From NCBI GenBank assembly GCA_028554755.1, contig JAPTOF010000006.1, positions 8,674,501 to 8,738,500 on the forward strand: a stretch of DNA of 64,000 nucleotides, in the 5' to 3' direction. Shown here piece after piece: positions 1-10,927 of this stretch. A model generated the notes under the pieces. That model saw only the letters and a program-made list of their open reading frames with translations. It did no database searches and was not told the DNA's origin. The translations under genes and the position numbers were made by a program. Each line of letters begins with the position of its first letter. Within the stretch, counting starts at the first letter, position 1. Origin of the DNA: Cordia subcordata. Lineage: Eukaryota > Streptophyta > Magnoliopsida > Boraginales > Cordiaceae.

Positions 1-924
1 GGAATGCTTGGGTGCAAACCTTGTGAGTCACCAATGGACCCAAATGTCAAACTTCTACGAAATGAGGGGGAGCCATTAAAAGATCCAGGACGATACAGAA
101 GGTTGGTAGGCAAGCAGAATTATCTTACTGTAACTCGCCCAGATATTTCCTTTGCAGTGAGCGTGGTCAGTCAATTCTTGAATTCACCACGAAAAAGTCA
201 TTGGGATGCTGTCATTCGTATCCTACAGTACATTAAGAGTGCTCCAGGGATAAGGCTGCTATATAAAAAGAGAGAGAAGGCATGAGCATTATTGGCTATT
301 CTGACGCAGATTGGGCAGGATGTCCGGATAATAGGCAGTCCACCTTTGGCTAATTTGTGTTCGTTGGCGGAAATCTCATCTCTTGGAAAAGTAAGAAACA
401 ATCAGTCGTAGCCCACTCAAGTGCAGAATCTGAATATAGAGCTATGGCATTAACGGTGTGTGAGTTAATTTGGGTAAAACATTTGTTGAAGGAACTTGGG
501 GAAGATTGTTCTCAGCCTATGAAGTTAATATGTGATAATCAAGCAGCAATGCATATTGCAACCAATCCCGTCTTTCATGAAAGGACCAAGCACATTGAAG
601 TTGATTATCACTTTGTAAGGAGTAAAGTGTTAGCTAAAGAGATTGTTACGTCACATGTCAATTCAAATGACCAGTTAGCAGATCTCTTTACTAAATCCTT
701 GAGAGGTCCTCGTGTAGAGTATATTTGTAACAAGCTGGGCACGCATGATATTTATGCTCCAGCTTAAGGGGGAGTGTTAGTAGTAGAAATATGGTAATAG
801 AGTTATGGTAATTCTCCATTATGGTAAATGGAGAAATAGGAAACTTTGTATCTTATAAATAGGGCCAAATACACAATATGTATTAAGTCATTCTCTTCAA
901 TTCTAATGTCTTATTCTTTCAACA
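1..924 (+). mobile_element. Ty1/copia element C, 3' part (end of RT, RNase H, 3' LTR)
   Basis: Only the 3' end of this element lies in the window. Codons 4-285 encode the junction of reverse transcriptase and RNase H (motifs like TRPDISFAVSVVSQFL). A shift of frame follows near 285-357, and 357-767 encodes the rest of RNase H, including LISWKSKKQ, SSAESEYRAM and HERTKHIEVDYHF. The reading frame closes at 767 and is followed directly by a purine-rich tract (aagggggag) and then the LTR starting TGTTAG at 775. This order is standard for copia 3' ends. The RNase H is close in sequence to that of element B, so the two belong to related lineages. The frameshift and an internal stop (near 352) make it a dead copy. 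The 5' part lies beyond the left edge. Confidence 0.9.
775..924 (+). repeat. 3' LTR of copia element C
   Basis: 150 bp running from TGTTAG to TTTCAACA, placed immediately after the polypurine tract of element C. It has the TG...CA ends of copia LTRs and a TATA-like ttataaata near 853-861. The next bases (ccctt, 925-929) would be the right-hand target duplication; the left-hand copy is outside the window, so this cannot be checked here. Confidence 0.75.
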
Positions 925-944
925 CCCTTGTAGGCATATATTCT

Positions 945-1754
945 ACTGAAATCTTCTTTGCTAGGACCGAAATGATTGTCTATTTCAATATGTTTGGTCC
1001 TAGCATGGTAGACAAGATTAGAGGCAAGAGCCGTAGCTGAAACACTGACAGTATACACGATAGGAGTGGTAATAGAGATATGAAGATAAGTTAAAAGATA
1101 TGTGATCTATTTGATTTCTGCTGCAACTTGGGCTAGGGCTCTATATTTAGCCTCTATAGAGGATCTAGCAACTGTAGCTTGCTTCTTAGATGTCCAAGAT
1201 ATGAGATTTGATCTCAGAAACACACAATAGCCAATGGTTGACCTCCTGTCCAGATAGTTAATAGCCCAGTCATTGTCCGAGTAAACTTGCAGTACAAAAC
1301 TGTCACGTTTGAATTGCAATCCTGTGGAGACAATCCCTTTGATGAACCTGAGGAGCTTTTCGAGAGCTTCAAAATCCTTATTAGTTGGACTGTACAAATG
1401 CTGGCAAATGGAATTTATGAAAACTGGAGTTCAGGCCTTGTAATAGTCAAGTATTAGAGAGCTCCAACCAAACTCCTGAATTTAGTAGGGACTGCATATG
1501 GAGAGTCTGCACCTGGTTGTGCAATCTTATGCTTAGACAGGGATGGATTTCGAGAGGAGTTGCAGTCAGTCACACCATCTTTTTGGAGTATGTCTCTTAG
1601 CATATTTTGTTTGGGGCAGTACCATTGAATCAGCTGTATAGGTCACCTCTATGCCTAGAAAATAAGAGAGTTTATCCAACTCTTTCATGGCAAACTCTTT
1701 AGAATGGGAAAACACGGTAAAGGCTTTCGTATTTTTCACAGTACTTAGCCTCAT
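945..1754 (-). pseudogene. copia element A, end of RT and RNase H (left of element B)
   Basis: On the - strand, about 1690-1560 carries the RT block ending in YFLGIEV, and 1397-1107 encodes RNase H (FEALEKLLRFIKG, STIGYCVFL, LISWTSKKQATVARSS). After a stop at 1107 the same domain can still be followed to about 968 (THARTKHIEID-like block), where it meets the edge of element C. The first bases of the 1566-1754 frame lie inside the LTR of element B and are not part of this domain. Confidence 0.75.
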
Positions 1755-1850
1755 TTATTTATACTACTGTAAAAGATAAGCAATGATGTCTCTCTTCCGA
1801 TGTGGAAGAGAATTAGTACATATATGACTATATACCTACTATATTCAACA
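1697..1850 (-). repeat. 3' LTR of copia element B
   Basis: Matches 6782-6935 over its full 154 bp with about nine substitutions and no length change. On the - strand it begins TGTTGAATATAG right after the polypurine tract. Its outer edge meets CAAACT at 1691-1696, which is repeated at 6936-6941. Confidence 0.85.
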
Positions 1851-1922
1851 CTCCCTCTCAAGCTAGAAAATATATATCATAAGTGTCCAGCTTGTTACAA
1901 ATGTACTTAACTCGGGGACCAC

Positions 1923-3206
1923 TCAGTGACTTTGTGAACAAATCAACGAATTGATCACTAAAGCTAACATAAGAAGTAACAATCTCTTTTGATAACAAAT
2001 TTCTCTCACAAAGTGACAATCAATCTCTATATGTTTGGTTCGTTCATGGAACACTGGATTTGTCGCAATGTGGATAGCAGCTTGATTATAGACAAATTTC
2101 ATCGGTCTAGAACTACCAAAACCAATTTCTGTGAGAAGATTCTTCACCCATATCAGCTGACAAGCAGCAAGTCCCATTGCTTGATACTCTGATTTTGCAC
2201 TCGAGCGCGCAACTACATCTTGCTTCTTACTCTTCCATGAGACCAAGTTTCCACCAATGAACACACAATACCTAGAAGTTGATCTCCTATTAGAAGGACT
2301 CCCTGTCCAGTCAGCATTTGAGTATCCAGTGATTTCCACATGCCTTCTATTACTATAAAGTAATCCTCTTCCAGGTGAGCCTTTAATGAACCTTAGAATT
2401 CGAATAATTGTATCCCAATGTCTCGTTCGTGGAACATTTAAAAATTGACTCATAACACTAACCGCAAATGATATATTAGGTCGAGTCATAGTAAGAAAAT
2501 TAAGTTTTCTAACCAATCTTTGGTATCTTCCTGGATCCAATATCAACTCTTCTTCTAGCAAAAGTTTCACATTAGAATCCGTCGTTGAGTCACAAGGCCG
2601 TGCACCAAGCAATCCCGCTTCACTTAACATATCTAGAGTATACTTCCACTAAGATATGAACACCCCTTGTCTCGATCTTGCTGCCTTGATGCCCAAGAAA
2701 TAACGTAATTCTCCCAAATCTTTGGTTTGAAATTTTTCATGAAGAAATGCCTTTAAATCTTTTATGCTTGAAACATCATCACCAGTTATCACAAAATCAT
2801 CAACATACACAATTAGCAATGGTCGCTTTCCATCAAAACACTGGTAGAAAATAGAATGATCAACACCACAACGTGTCAATCCAAACTCAAGAACCACTGT
2901 ACTTAAGCATCCAAACCAAGGTTGGGGAGATTTTTTAAGGCCATAGAGAGCCTTTCTCAGACGATACACCTTCCGAGACTCCCCCTGAGCAACAAACCCA
3001 AGAGGCTGCCCCATGTACACCTCTTCATCAAGATCACCATTCAGAAAAGCATTTTTAACATCTAGTCGATGAAGGGACCAATTATGCATAGTAGCTAGAG
3101 CAAGGAATATATGAACAGAAGACATTTTTGCGACAGGAGAAAAAGTATCCCTATAATCAAGACCATAAACATGTGTATATCTCTTAGCCACAAGACGAGC
3201 TTTCAA
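1923..3206 (-). pseudogene. copia element B reverse transcriptase and RNase H
   Basis: The frame at 3206-2649 covers most of the RT domain: ARLVAKRYTHVYGLDY, LDVKNAFLNGDL, LRKALYGLKKSP, the catalytic IVYVDDFVITG block, and KDLGELRYFLGIK. A stop separates it from 2630-1923, which holds the RT tail and RNase H (TRPNISFAVSVMSQFL, LVSWKSKKQ, HERTKHIEID). A frame change near 1990 ruins the last part. RT copies element RNA into DNA and RNase H removes the RNA strand. The YVDD aspartates are kept, but the polyprotein is broken on both sides. Confidence 0.88.
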
Positions 3207-3749
3207 TCAATCAACCTGTCCATCAGCAGTAACTTTCACAGTATACACTCAACGACAGCCAACGGGAGATTTACCAGGAGGCAAGTCAACTAATTCCCAT
3301 GTGCCATTATTGTGCAAGACAGACATCTTGTTAAGCATTGTAGCCCGCTAGCTTGGATTAGCATATGCCTTGGTCACAGTTTTAGAAATAGAAACAGAAG
3401 ATAAAGCGGCAATAAAGGAAGTACAGGAAGGGGATAGGTTATCGTATCTAACAAAATTAGAAATAGGATGATGAGTGGTGCAAGAGCGTATACCTTTACA
3501 GAGGGAAATAGGGAGATCAAGGTCAGGTGACGGGACAATGGGAACAGGATCCAAAGGCAGCGAGTCAAGTGGTACCGGCATAGGCGACGGCGGACGAGGA
3601 GGTGATGAAGGACGAGGTCGTCGCATATAAACCCGAAGGTCCAGTCGATCCAAGCGCAAAGTAACATGTGGTGATGAAGCAGGTGTAGGGATAGAAAGGG
3701 TATTAAAGGTAGGAACAAGAAAGGGCAAAGACTCGAGTATCGGAGTAGG

Positions 3750-5110
3750 AGATGGACCCGAAGGGAAATAAAGAGTGTTCTAAAAAAAGGTGATATCAGC
3801 AGAGACAAACCAACCATTGAGTTGGGGAGAATAACAACGATACCCTTTCTATTGTCCAGTATACCCAAGAAAGACACATTTGATCGATCGAGCCCCTAAC
3901 TTGTCTATCCGAAGAGAGAGATTATGAACAAAACACACACAACCAAAAACTTAACGGGGTAAAGCATATAAGGAATCACAAGAAAATAAAATTGAGAAAG
4001 GAATCTGATTATGAAGGACAGAGAAAGGCATGCGATTTATGAGATAACAAGAAGTTAAAACTGCATCATCCCAAAAACGAAGGGGCACATGCATATAGAG
4101 GAGAAGGGTAAGAGCTGTCTTAATGAGATGGCGATTTTTACGTTCGGCAACTCTATTTTGCTATGGAGAGTGTACATAAGATGTTCCATGAAGAATGACA
4201 TGAGATTGCAAGAAAAAAGTGAAAACAGTAGATAAATACTCCATGCAATATTACTCCAAAGAGTCTTTATGGCAACCCTAAGTTGAGTTTTAATTTCATT
4301 ATAAAAAGTAGAAAAAATAGAAAACACTTCTGATCGTTCTTTCATTAGCAAAAGTTAGGTCATTCAAGAATACTCATCAATAAAAGTAACACAATAATGA
4401 AATCTAGATTTTGAAACAATACGACTAGGGCCCCCAATGTCAGAATGGACAAGGACAAAAGGGACAACAGCCTGCTTATTGACTCGATTGGGAAAAGAAC
4501 TACGACTGTGTTTACCTAACTGATAGGACTCACAAAGAAGTTCACGAACATGACTTAAATCGGGGACCATTTTCTTAAGACTAGACAAAGACGGACGGCC
4601 TTGATAAGAGTGAACTTGCTCCAGTGTAGGGGCTACAGCTCACATGGCCGGGAAATTCGGGTCCAAATAGTACAGTCTACGTTTCTCACGCCCGGTACCA
4701 ATCTTCACGCCCGTTTTCAGATCCTGAACAGACACAGAATTAGAAGTAAAAGTTATAGAACAATTAAGAGATTTAGTGAGTTTACTAACAGGTAGAAGAT
4801 TGAAAGGAAATTGTGGAAGATATAACACATAAGGTAATGTAATAGAAGATGTAAGATGGGCACTGCCTATTCCACGAGCAAATATAGAAGATCCATCTGC
4901 AAGTGTGACACTAAAGAAAGAACCAGGATGAAAATTAGAAAGTAATTGGACATTACCATTGATATGGCAGAAGTACTAGAATTAATTACCCAGGGATCAA
5001 GGTTTGGCACAGTGTTGGACAGAAGTGCATAAGAGGAACTGGTATTGGCATAAGAGGCTGTAACAGTGTTTTGAGAAGGATGCATTGCTTGTTGAGATTC
5101 CTGCAACTTT
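3750..5110 (-). pseudogene. copia element B protease and integrase, heavily disrupted
   Basis: Around 5000 the protease site is recognisable as WVINSS, where the family has WxLDSG, so the catalytic aspartate appears replaced by asparagine. Between 4830 and 4640 lie YLPQFPFNLLPVSKLTKSLN and related blocks typical of the region before integrase. 4588-4364 holds CESYQLGKHSR, LVHSDIGGPSR and CVTFIDEYS, the start of the integrase core. Further blocks of the core and C-terminal part (including a KVFGCVCFVH-like segment near 3900-3950) are scattered over different frames with several stops. A Pro/Ser-rich linker follows at 3348-3728. Confidence 0.7.
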
Positions 5111-5202
5111 AAGAACTAGGAGTACCCTTCCTTAGTAATGGTCACCATAGAGGGCTGAGAATTTGATCTGTCTGATGGAGAAGCTTGAATAGCATTTGCT
5201 GT

Positions 5203-6103
5203 CTACTGTGGTCGACCATGAAGGCTCCAACAAGTATCACGAACATGTCCCAATTTATCGCAAAATATGCAGCGAGGGCGCTGGCCATTATTAGAACGAC
5301 CCCTCATGTCTAGAAGTGGCACATCCTCATCCTTTAACTCTATGACTGCTATTATTTGGTGAGGTAGAAGTGACAAGGGTAGATTGATCAAGAGACGCAG
5401 TAGAGGTCACAGACTATGAGCGAGCGCGATTCAACCGTGCATAAGCGTCTTCTAGGGATGGCAAGGTGGATTCAGACAATAACTGATAGCGAACAGAGTC
5501 ATACTGCTGGGGAAGGGCACGTAGCCAAAGAATTAGACAAAGATTGTCCCATTATTGCGCAATCTTCTTCGGATCTATAGTGATAGGGAATAAATCTTGA
5601 AATTCGAGCATTAAACTTTGGAATTGACTATAATATGTTGTCAAATTCATATCAGGAGATGGCCCCCACGACACATTTGATTTAACATCATATGCCCTAG
5701 TAACTTGATTAGAGTAAAGAACTCGTGTAGTAGACCAAATTGATTGACAAGTTTGGCATAGACGGAATCTCCTCATCAATTGTGGCTCCAAAGACTGCCA
5801 AAGTAGACTAACCAATTGGGCATCCATACGACACCACGTACGAGCATCATTGTCGGACAAAGCAGAAGGACAATCTGATGTCAAGTGATCTTTTAAACCT
5901 TATCCTAGAAACCAAATCTCCTTTGCAATAGACCAATAAGAATAGTTATTACCATTTAGCTTTTCAGACGTAATGGTGAGAGCGCCAGAAAAGGAGGGAA
6001 CCACAAAAGACAAATTAGATGTACTAGTAGAAACATCATGTTCAGTAGAGGTGGTTGATACACCTTTTTCCGACTTCATGACAATAATGAGAATGTGCAG
6101 CAA
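5203..6103 (-). pseudogene. copia element B gag, disrupted
   Basis: The N-terminal part (6103-5900) has the copia Gag opening (ITSEKLNGNNYSYW). The middle (5884-5552) has WCRMDAQLVSLLWQSLEPQL, SIWSTTRVLYSNQ and LTTYYSQFQSLMLEFQ. Near 5225-5280 a CCHC knuckle (CIFCDKLGHVRDTC) closes the domain. Stops at about 5900 and 5552 and a frame break near 5400 prevent one continuous product. Confidence 0.8.
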
Positions 6104-6781
6104 GCTGCACTATGAGACTGCAATTCCCACACAGAGAAGAAGCATAAACAAACTCAAGGTGCGAAGAATCAGTCAAACATGAAGCTGCATGCTTTTTTTT
6201 CCGCTTTCTGTTCTCTGCTTTTTTTTGGTTTTTTTTTTTCTCTTTTTTTTATTTTTTGTTTTTGTTATTGGCGGCAATTCTTAAAAAAAAGGGAATGGAA
6301 CCCTAGAAAGGGCTTTTGAGGAAACTAACTGCATAGATGGAAGGGGTTAGTGGTGAGGAACAATCTGGTCGGAGGGGGCAATCACCGGTGATGGTACGTG
6401 GAGTAACGCACTGAAGAACGACAGCGTGTGAGGCCACACGTAGCCACGACAGATGCCAAGGTAGGCATGGCTGGGCTTGAAATTTTATGTAGGTCACGCT
6501 AGTGGGGTCAATTTTGAGTGAAAAGACTCTGGTTAGTGTAGATCTGGAGAAGAAGATACGGGAGAAAGGGTTAGGGTCATCGAAGTGAGTTGCCGGCAGA
6601 AGCTGGAGGTGGGTGATGTCGCCGGAGGTTGCCGCCGGAGGTTGCTGACGCCGGGGGTGATGTTTAGGTGGTCGCCAATGAGTGGTGGTCGACGGTGAGT
6701 AGTTCAGAGTTAGGGTTTTGTAGATATATGTGAATGTATATATATTCTAGTTTTTTTTTTTTTGTGCTAGCTCTGATACCA

Positions 6782-6935
6782 TTTTAGAATTGGAAAACAT
6801 GGTAAAGGCTTTCGTACTTTTCATAGTACTTAGCCTCATTTATTTATACTACTGTAAAAGATAAGTAATGATGTCTCTCCTCCGATGTGGGCCAGAATTA
6901 GTACATATATGACTATATACCTACTATATTCAACA
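6782..6935 (-). repeat. 5' LTR of copia element B
   Basis: The 154-bp partner of 1697-1850. On the - strand it is followed without gap by the tRNA-Met primer-binding site. The outer flank CAAACT (6936-6941) is the second copy of the target duplication. Confidence 0.85.
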
Positions 6936-6940
6936 CAAAC

Positions 6941-7560
6941 TTGGACTTCATAGTGTGAACTAACTCCTTTAAGGCTGCAGGAGAGCTTCCTGTTAGAATG
7001 ATATCATCTACATATACTAATAGGATGATGGTATATGTAAATGTGTGTTTTGTAAACAATGAAATATCTACAGCACTACATTGAAATCCCTAGGCACAAA
7101 GGAAATTAGCAAGCATAGAGTACCAGGCTCTTGGAGCCTGTTTTAGACCATAAAGGGATTTCTGCAAGTGACAAACATAACTTGGATTATTAGGATCTTC
7201 AAACCCTGAGGGTTGCACCATAAAAACTATTTCAGTAAGAGTTCCATCGAGAAAGGCATTGGAGACATCTAGTTGCTCAATAGGTCAGCCATAGTGCACA
7301 GCCAAGCATAGAAACAGTCTTATTGTAGGTGCCTTGAACACTGGACTAAAAGTCTCTGTGTAGTCCAGACCAGCTCGTTGACGAAATCCCTTAGACACAA
7401 GTCTGCTTTATATCTAGCTACTGACCCATCACTGTGCCTTTTTATTTTTAATACCTATTTGTAGCCAATGGGTTGTCTATCCTTAGGAGGTGGAATAACC
7501 AGGTTCTTTTTTTTTTTTTTTTTGTTGGAGTGCCTGAAACTATTCCTTCATAGCTTGTAC
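6941..7560 (-). pseudogene. copia element A reverse transcriptase, upstream part (split by element B)
   Basis: The - strand of this stretch encodes the start and palm of a copia reverse transcriptase, including the YVDD active-site block near 7000-7025. It ends exactly at the target-site duplication of element B (6936-6941). The continuation of the same domain is found on the other side of B, at about 1560-1695 ([14 protein letters not shown]), in the orientation and order expected if B had jumped into a once-continuous RT. Stops in several places show decay. Confidence 0.75.
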
Positions 7561-9350
7561 CCAATAGGGGGGCTTAGCAGCCTCTTTGTATGTATTTGGT
7601 TCAGATGTTAGTGGAGTTTGTATTGTGGCATGGATAGGATAAAGAGGAGGAGGAGGTAATGACCCTGTTTTGGAACTAGTCTGCATGGGATGGCAGGGAA
7701 GTCTTTGAGTCGAGGAGGTGTGGGTAACAGAGGAGGGAGGGAAGCAGGGCTGGGAATATTCCAGCTAGGTCCTGAGTCATTGTTAGGTGCAGAACTACCG
7801 GATGATGAAGAAGTAATGGAGGTCTGTGATTGGCCTGATGGTAAATGGAATGATAAGGGAGGCTGTGGTATTGTGTCAGAGAACGAAGAAGCCTGCTCAC
7901 TTGAGGAAATGGAAGCCCCTGTATCCAGACTTAGAGTGATGGAAGGGTGGAATTGTCTGATGTTCTAAAAATTGGTGGAAACTGTAGTGAAGTATCAGAA
8001 TTTGACAGGTGTTTCTCTGCAAAGGGAAACTGGTCCTCAAAGAATTTCACACTTCTAGATACACACACTTTTTTTTTAGTGAGATCCATACACCTATATC
8101 CTTTAGTGTTGGGGTGATATCCAACGAAAACACAGGAAGTGGACTTTAGTTGAAGTTTATTCTGATTGTAAGGTTTTGTCCCTGGGAAACAAAGACACCC
8201 AAAGACTTTTAGGAAATCATAGTCAGGTATGGTGTTGTATAAGAGATCATATGGTGATTTGTTTTGCAGTTGGGAAGTAAGTAACCTGTTAATCAAGTAA
8301 TTGGCTGTTGAGAGAGCTTCAAGCCAATAGTTGTTAGGCATGTGACTCTGTGTTAAAGTGTCATAGCGGTTTCAAGTAGATGGGCATGTTTCCTTTCAGC
8401 TTTCCCATTTTGTTGGGAGTAAGAAGGCATGTAGTTTGATGTATGGTTCCTTGGTTTTGCAGAATGGACTTCATCTTATTATTAACAAATTCCTTCCCAT
8501 TGTCAGTTCTAAGAGTTTGAATGGTAATATAGGACTGAGTGTGAATTAAAGCATTAAAACTTTGAAAAGCTACCACAACATCAGACTTAAGCTTTAAAGG
8601 ATAAAGCCAAGTAAAATGAGCACAATCATCCAAAAACAGTACATAGTATTTATAATTCATACAAGATAAGATGAGACAGGGGAAGGCCCCCAAACATCTG
8701 AATGTACAAGTTGAAAGGGTTTAGAAGTTCTAGATTCAGAATTAGGAAAGGGCTGACTATGAGCCTTTGCAATGCTACAATCCAAACACTTATTTGATGT
8801 ATATGTAGTATTTACAGGAAGAAAAGAAGACAAAGAAGCAGTCATGTGTTTGGAAGGATGTCCAAGTCTTAGATGCCATTGCCTTTCAGGAGATTGAGGT
8901 GAGCAGACACAATGTAGTGCTGAAGGTGTGTTAGGAGAAGCAGTGGTGATGTTGCAGGTCCCAGATGGAAGTGGACATAATCCTCTTTGACAGGGGTCCT
9001 GGAACTTCACTGCATGTGTAGTTTTGTCCAGAATTTGAACACCTTTTTCATCAAAAACAATGGAGCAATTAGTCTTTTGTCAATTGATATATGGAGAGTA
9101 AATTTGTGGAAATATTGGGGACATACAGAACATTAGACAAAACAAGATTAGAAGAAGAGAACCAGTACCAATTTTGGTGATAGGGAGATTTTGTCCAGTA
9201 CCAACCGTGACTGAGTCAGGGCGAGAGTAAGGTTTATAGGACTTCATGCTAGACAGGTTATTAGTGACATGGCTGGTAGCCTCTGAGTCCAGGACCCACT
9301 GAGAAGAGTTAAAGGCTGATGTTGAAGCAACTTGTGCAGTGTAGGCCTGT
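7560..9350 (-). pseudogene. copia element A protease and integrase region, disrupted
   Basis: Near 9300 the protease active-site block reads WVLDSEATSH, with the usual DSG triplet changed to DSE. From 9010 to 8657 lies the pre-integrase zinc-binding segment (WHLRLGHPS, CLDCSIAKAH) leading into LVHSDVWGP. The catalytic core continues in a second frame (8693-8361) with LRTDNGKEF, and the C-terminal integrase part in a third (8341-7931) with ANYLINRL, KVFGCLCF and VFVGYHPNTKGY. The family's catalytic D,D,E residues are thus partly visible but spread over three frames. The 7676-7930 stretch is the variable linker towards RT, rich in Ser and Pro. Confidence 0.8.
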
Positions 9351-9399
9351 CTTGGAACTGGATCCTTATTATAGTTATCAGTATCAAGTCTATGCCAGC

Positions 9400-10191
9400 A
9401 ATTGACAGCAGTGTGGTAAAATTTACCACAAATCTGACACTGAACAGGAGAGGTCAGAGGTGCAGTAGACTCAGCACCTGCAGGATTAGAATTAGATGAA
9501 GGAGCTGCAGTGTGGCCAATCCTATTACCAGGCTTTTGGTTTCTCCCTCTGCCCCTGTTATTGTTCTGACCACCCCCTCTGCCTCTAGAATTTCCCCTCT
9601 TGATGTGTTATTTTTTATATACAGTGCAGTGTTCTTGAATAAGAATGCTTGTTTGTTCCCTAAGTGTAAACTGTGTAGGTCTCACTCTGATAGATGTCTT
9701 TACAGAGTCATAGGAGGGTGGGAGCCCTTTGAGTACAATCAACACCACATCTTCTTCCCTGACTGGTTCATCTGAAGTGGCCAGCTGGTCACAGATGGAT
9801 TTAACATTGTCCAGATAGGCCTGCATTGTCCGTTGGCCTTCGTGAATGTGGTAAAGCTGCATTTTGAGTTGATGAATGTGTGACCTGCTTATCACACTGA
9901 AGCTTTCCTCCAAGGCTTTCCATATGGCTGCTGCAGTAGCCAGATGAATGATCTGGGACATAACAGATGGAGAAATAGAGGCAGTCAGGCAGGACACAAG
10001 ATATTCATTGATGGTTTGCCATGCTTGATAGTCTGGATTAGGCTGAACAGCACAGTAGCAGAGATGACAGTTGGATTTAGGCAGGGGGAACAACCAGTAA
10101 CATGGATAAGAAGCTTGCTTGCTTTGAGCAATCGCATCAGTTGAGTCTTCCATAGCACATAATTGGAATTCTCCAACTTAACTGTAACCAT
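9400..10191 (-). pseudogene. copia element A gag (UBN2/Retrotran_gag type), frameshifted
   Basis: The start codon at 10191 opens with a typical copia Gag N-terminus (KLENSNYVLWKTQLMRLL). The frame breaks within about 110 bp. The following frame (10153 down to 9608) carries the conserved core of plant copia Gag, with AIWKALEESF, HIHQLKMQLYHI, YLDNVKSICDQLA and VLKGLPPSYD. A CCHC zinc knuckle (C-x2-C-x4-H-x4-C, CQICGKFYHTAVNC) is readable at about 9400-9442. Gag builds the virus-like particle that packages element RNA in the cytoplasm. At least one frameshift separates its parts, so no intact Gag is encoded. Confidence 0.8.
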
Positions 10192-10646
10192 GGAAGAGAA
10201 GTGCTGAAGTAGAATTTTAAGCCCTAGAGGGAGTGCTTCATCTTAAAGTAGAGCCATTGCTATGAAGCTGAAGAAGGTATGATCGTAAGGAGATCACAAC
10301 TCAATCTCAAGTATTCAGCTGAGAAGAAGATTTGAAACCGATAAAGGTGATCGCAAGGCAGAGTAGAGTAGAGTAGAGTAGCGTAGATTAACAGAAGAAA
10401 TTGAGTTGGGCAACTGATTTAGGGCTCGACTGATGAATTCAAAATCAATCAAAGACCCTAATTTCAGATCAGGTTGGAGAGAAATGAAAAATTGAGTGAA
10501 AAGAAAGGTCGTGAAGCTCTTATACAGAATCCCGAGATGGCAGAGATGACGAATGTAGTCAGCTTGTAGCTGGTGATGCTGCCATGGGAGAAGCTTAGAA
10601 GCGTAGAGAAAAATCAACACAGGCACAAGATTGGCTCTTGATACCA

Positions 10647-10927
10647 TGTAGAAGGAGAGAGAGAAAGAGAAAGAGAGAGAGAGAGAGAACAGCATAGTGA
10701 GAGAAAGTGATTGTATATTCTGTTAGGATTACTTACATCAGGTGGCTCTTTGTAGCATAGTGAGAGAAAGTGATTGCATATTCTGTTAGGATTACTGACA
10801 TCAGGTGGCTATTTATAGCAATACATAAGTAGTGGTATTACCACTTCCTGATTCTAACTAACTGCCAGGTGGCATAACTAACAGCCTGTCAGTCTTCTAA
10901 CCACTGCTACAAGCTTTTCCCTTAACA
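10647..10927 (-). repeat. 5' LTR of copia element A with 63-bp internal tandem duplication
   Basis: 281 bp; on the - strand it starts TGTTAAGGG and ends CTTCTACA directly before the primer-binding site, so both ends are well defined. It holds a GA-rich run (10653-10689) and two adjacent copies of a 63-bp unit (10692-10754 and 10755-10817) that differ by a few substitutions. One copy contains TATAAATA on the - strand (near 10810-10818), the likely promoter TATA box. The matching position in the other copy reads TACAAAGA. Confidence 0.8.

Larger units (their letters stand above)
1697..6935 (-). mobile_element. Ty1/copia element B, complete but defective, inserted in element A
   Basis: 5.24 kb, flanked by two 154-bp LTRs and a target duplication CAAAC(T) at 1691-1696 and 6936-6941. 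On the - strand the 5' LTR (6782-6935) is followed by a primer-binding site complementary to initiator tRNA-Met (TGGTATCAGAGC, about 6770-6781), a leader (6104-6769, with T-rich runs at 6190-6260), gag, protease, integrase, RT and RNase H. A polypurine tract (GAGAGGGAG on the - strand, just right of 1850) precedes the 3' LTR (1697-1850). All domains are in canonical copia order, but gag, integrase and RNase H are broken by stops and shifts. By eye the LTRs differ at about nine positions, so the insertion is moderately old. Confidence 0.9.
925..10927 (-). mobile_element. Ty1/copia element A (interrupted by element B)
   Basis: Read on the - strand from the right: 5' LTR (10647-10927), primer-binding site complementary to initiator tRNA-Met (10633-10646, TGGTATCAAGAGCC on the - strand), gag from 10191, zinc knuckle near 9400-9442, protease near 9300, integrase 9010-7931 and reverse transcriptase 7560-6941. 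The RT is then cut by element B (1697-6935) and resumes at about 1690. RNase H continues to about 945, still recognisable by HARTKHIEID near 968-1000. Its 3' LTR is absent from 925-1690: the sequence stops where element C ends, so A's 3' end is either lost or lies left of the window beyond C. Many stops and frameshifts show it is inactive. Confidence 0.85.

Noticed and set aside
3374..3877. Overlapping open frames with hydrophobic or Pro-rich products on the - strand
   Set aside because: They are shadow frames of the variable linker between integrase and RT in copia element B.
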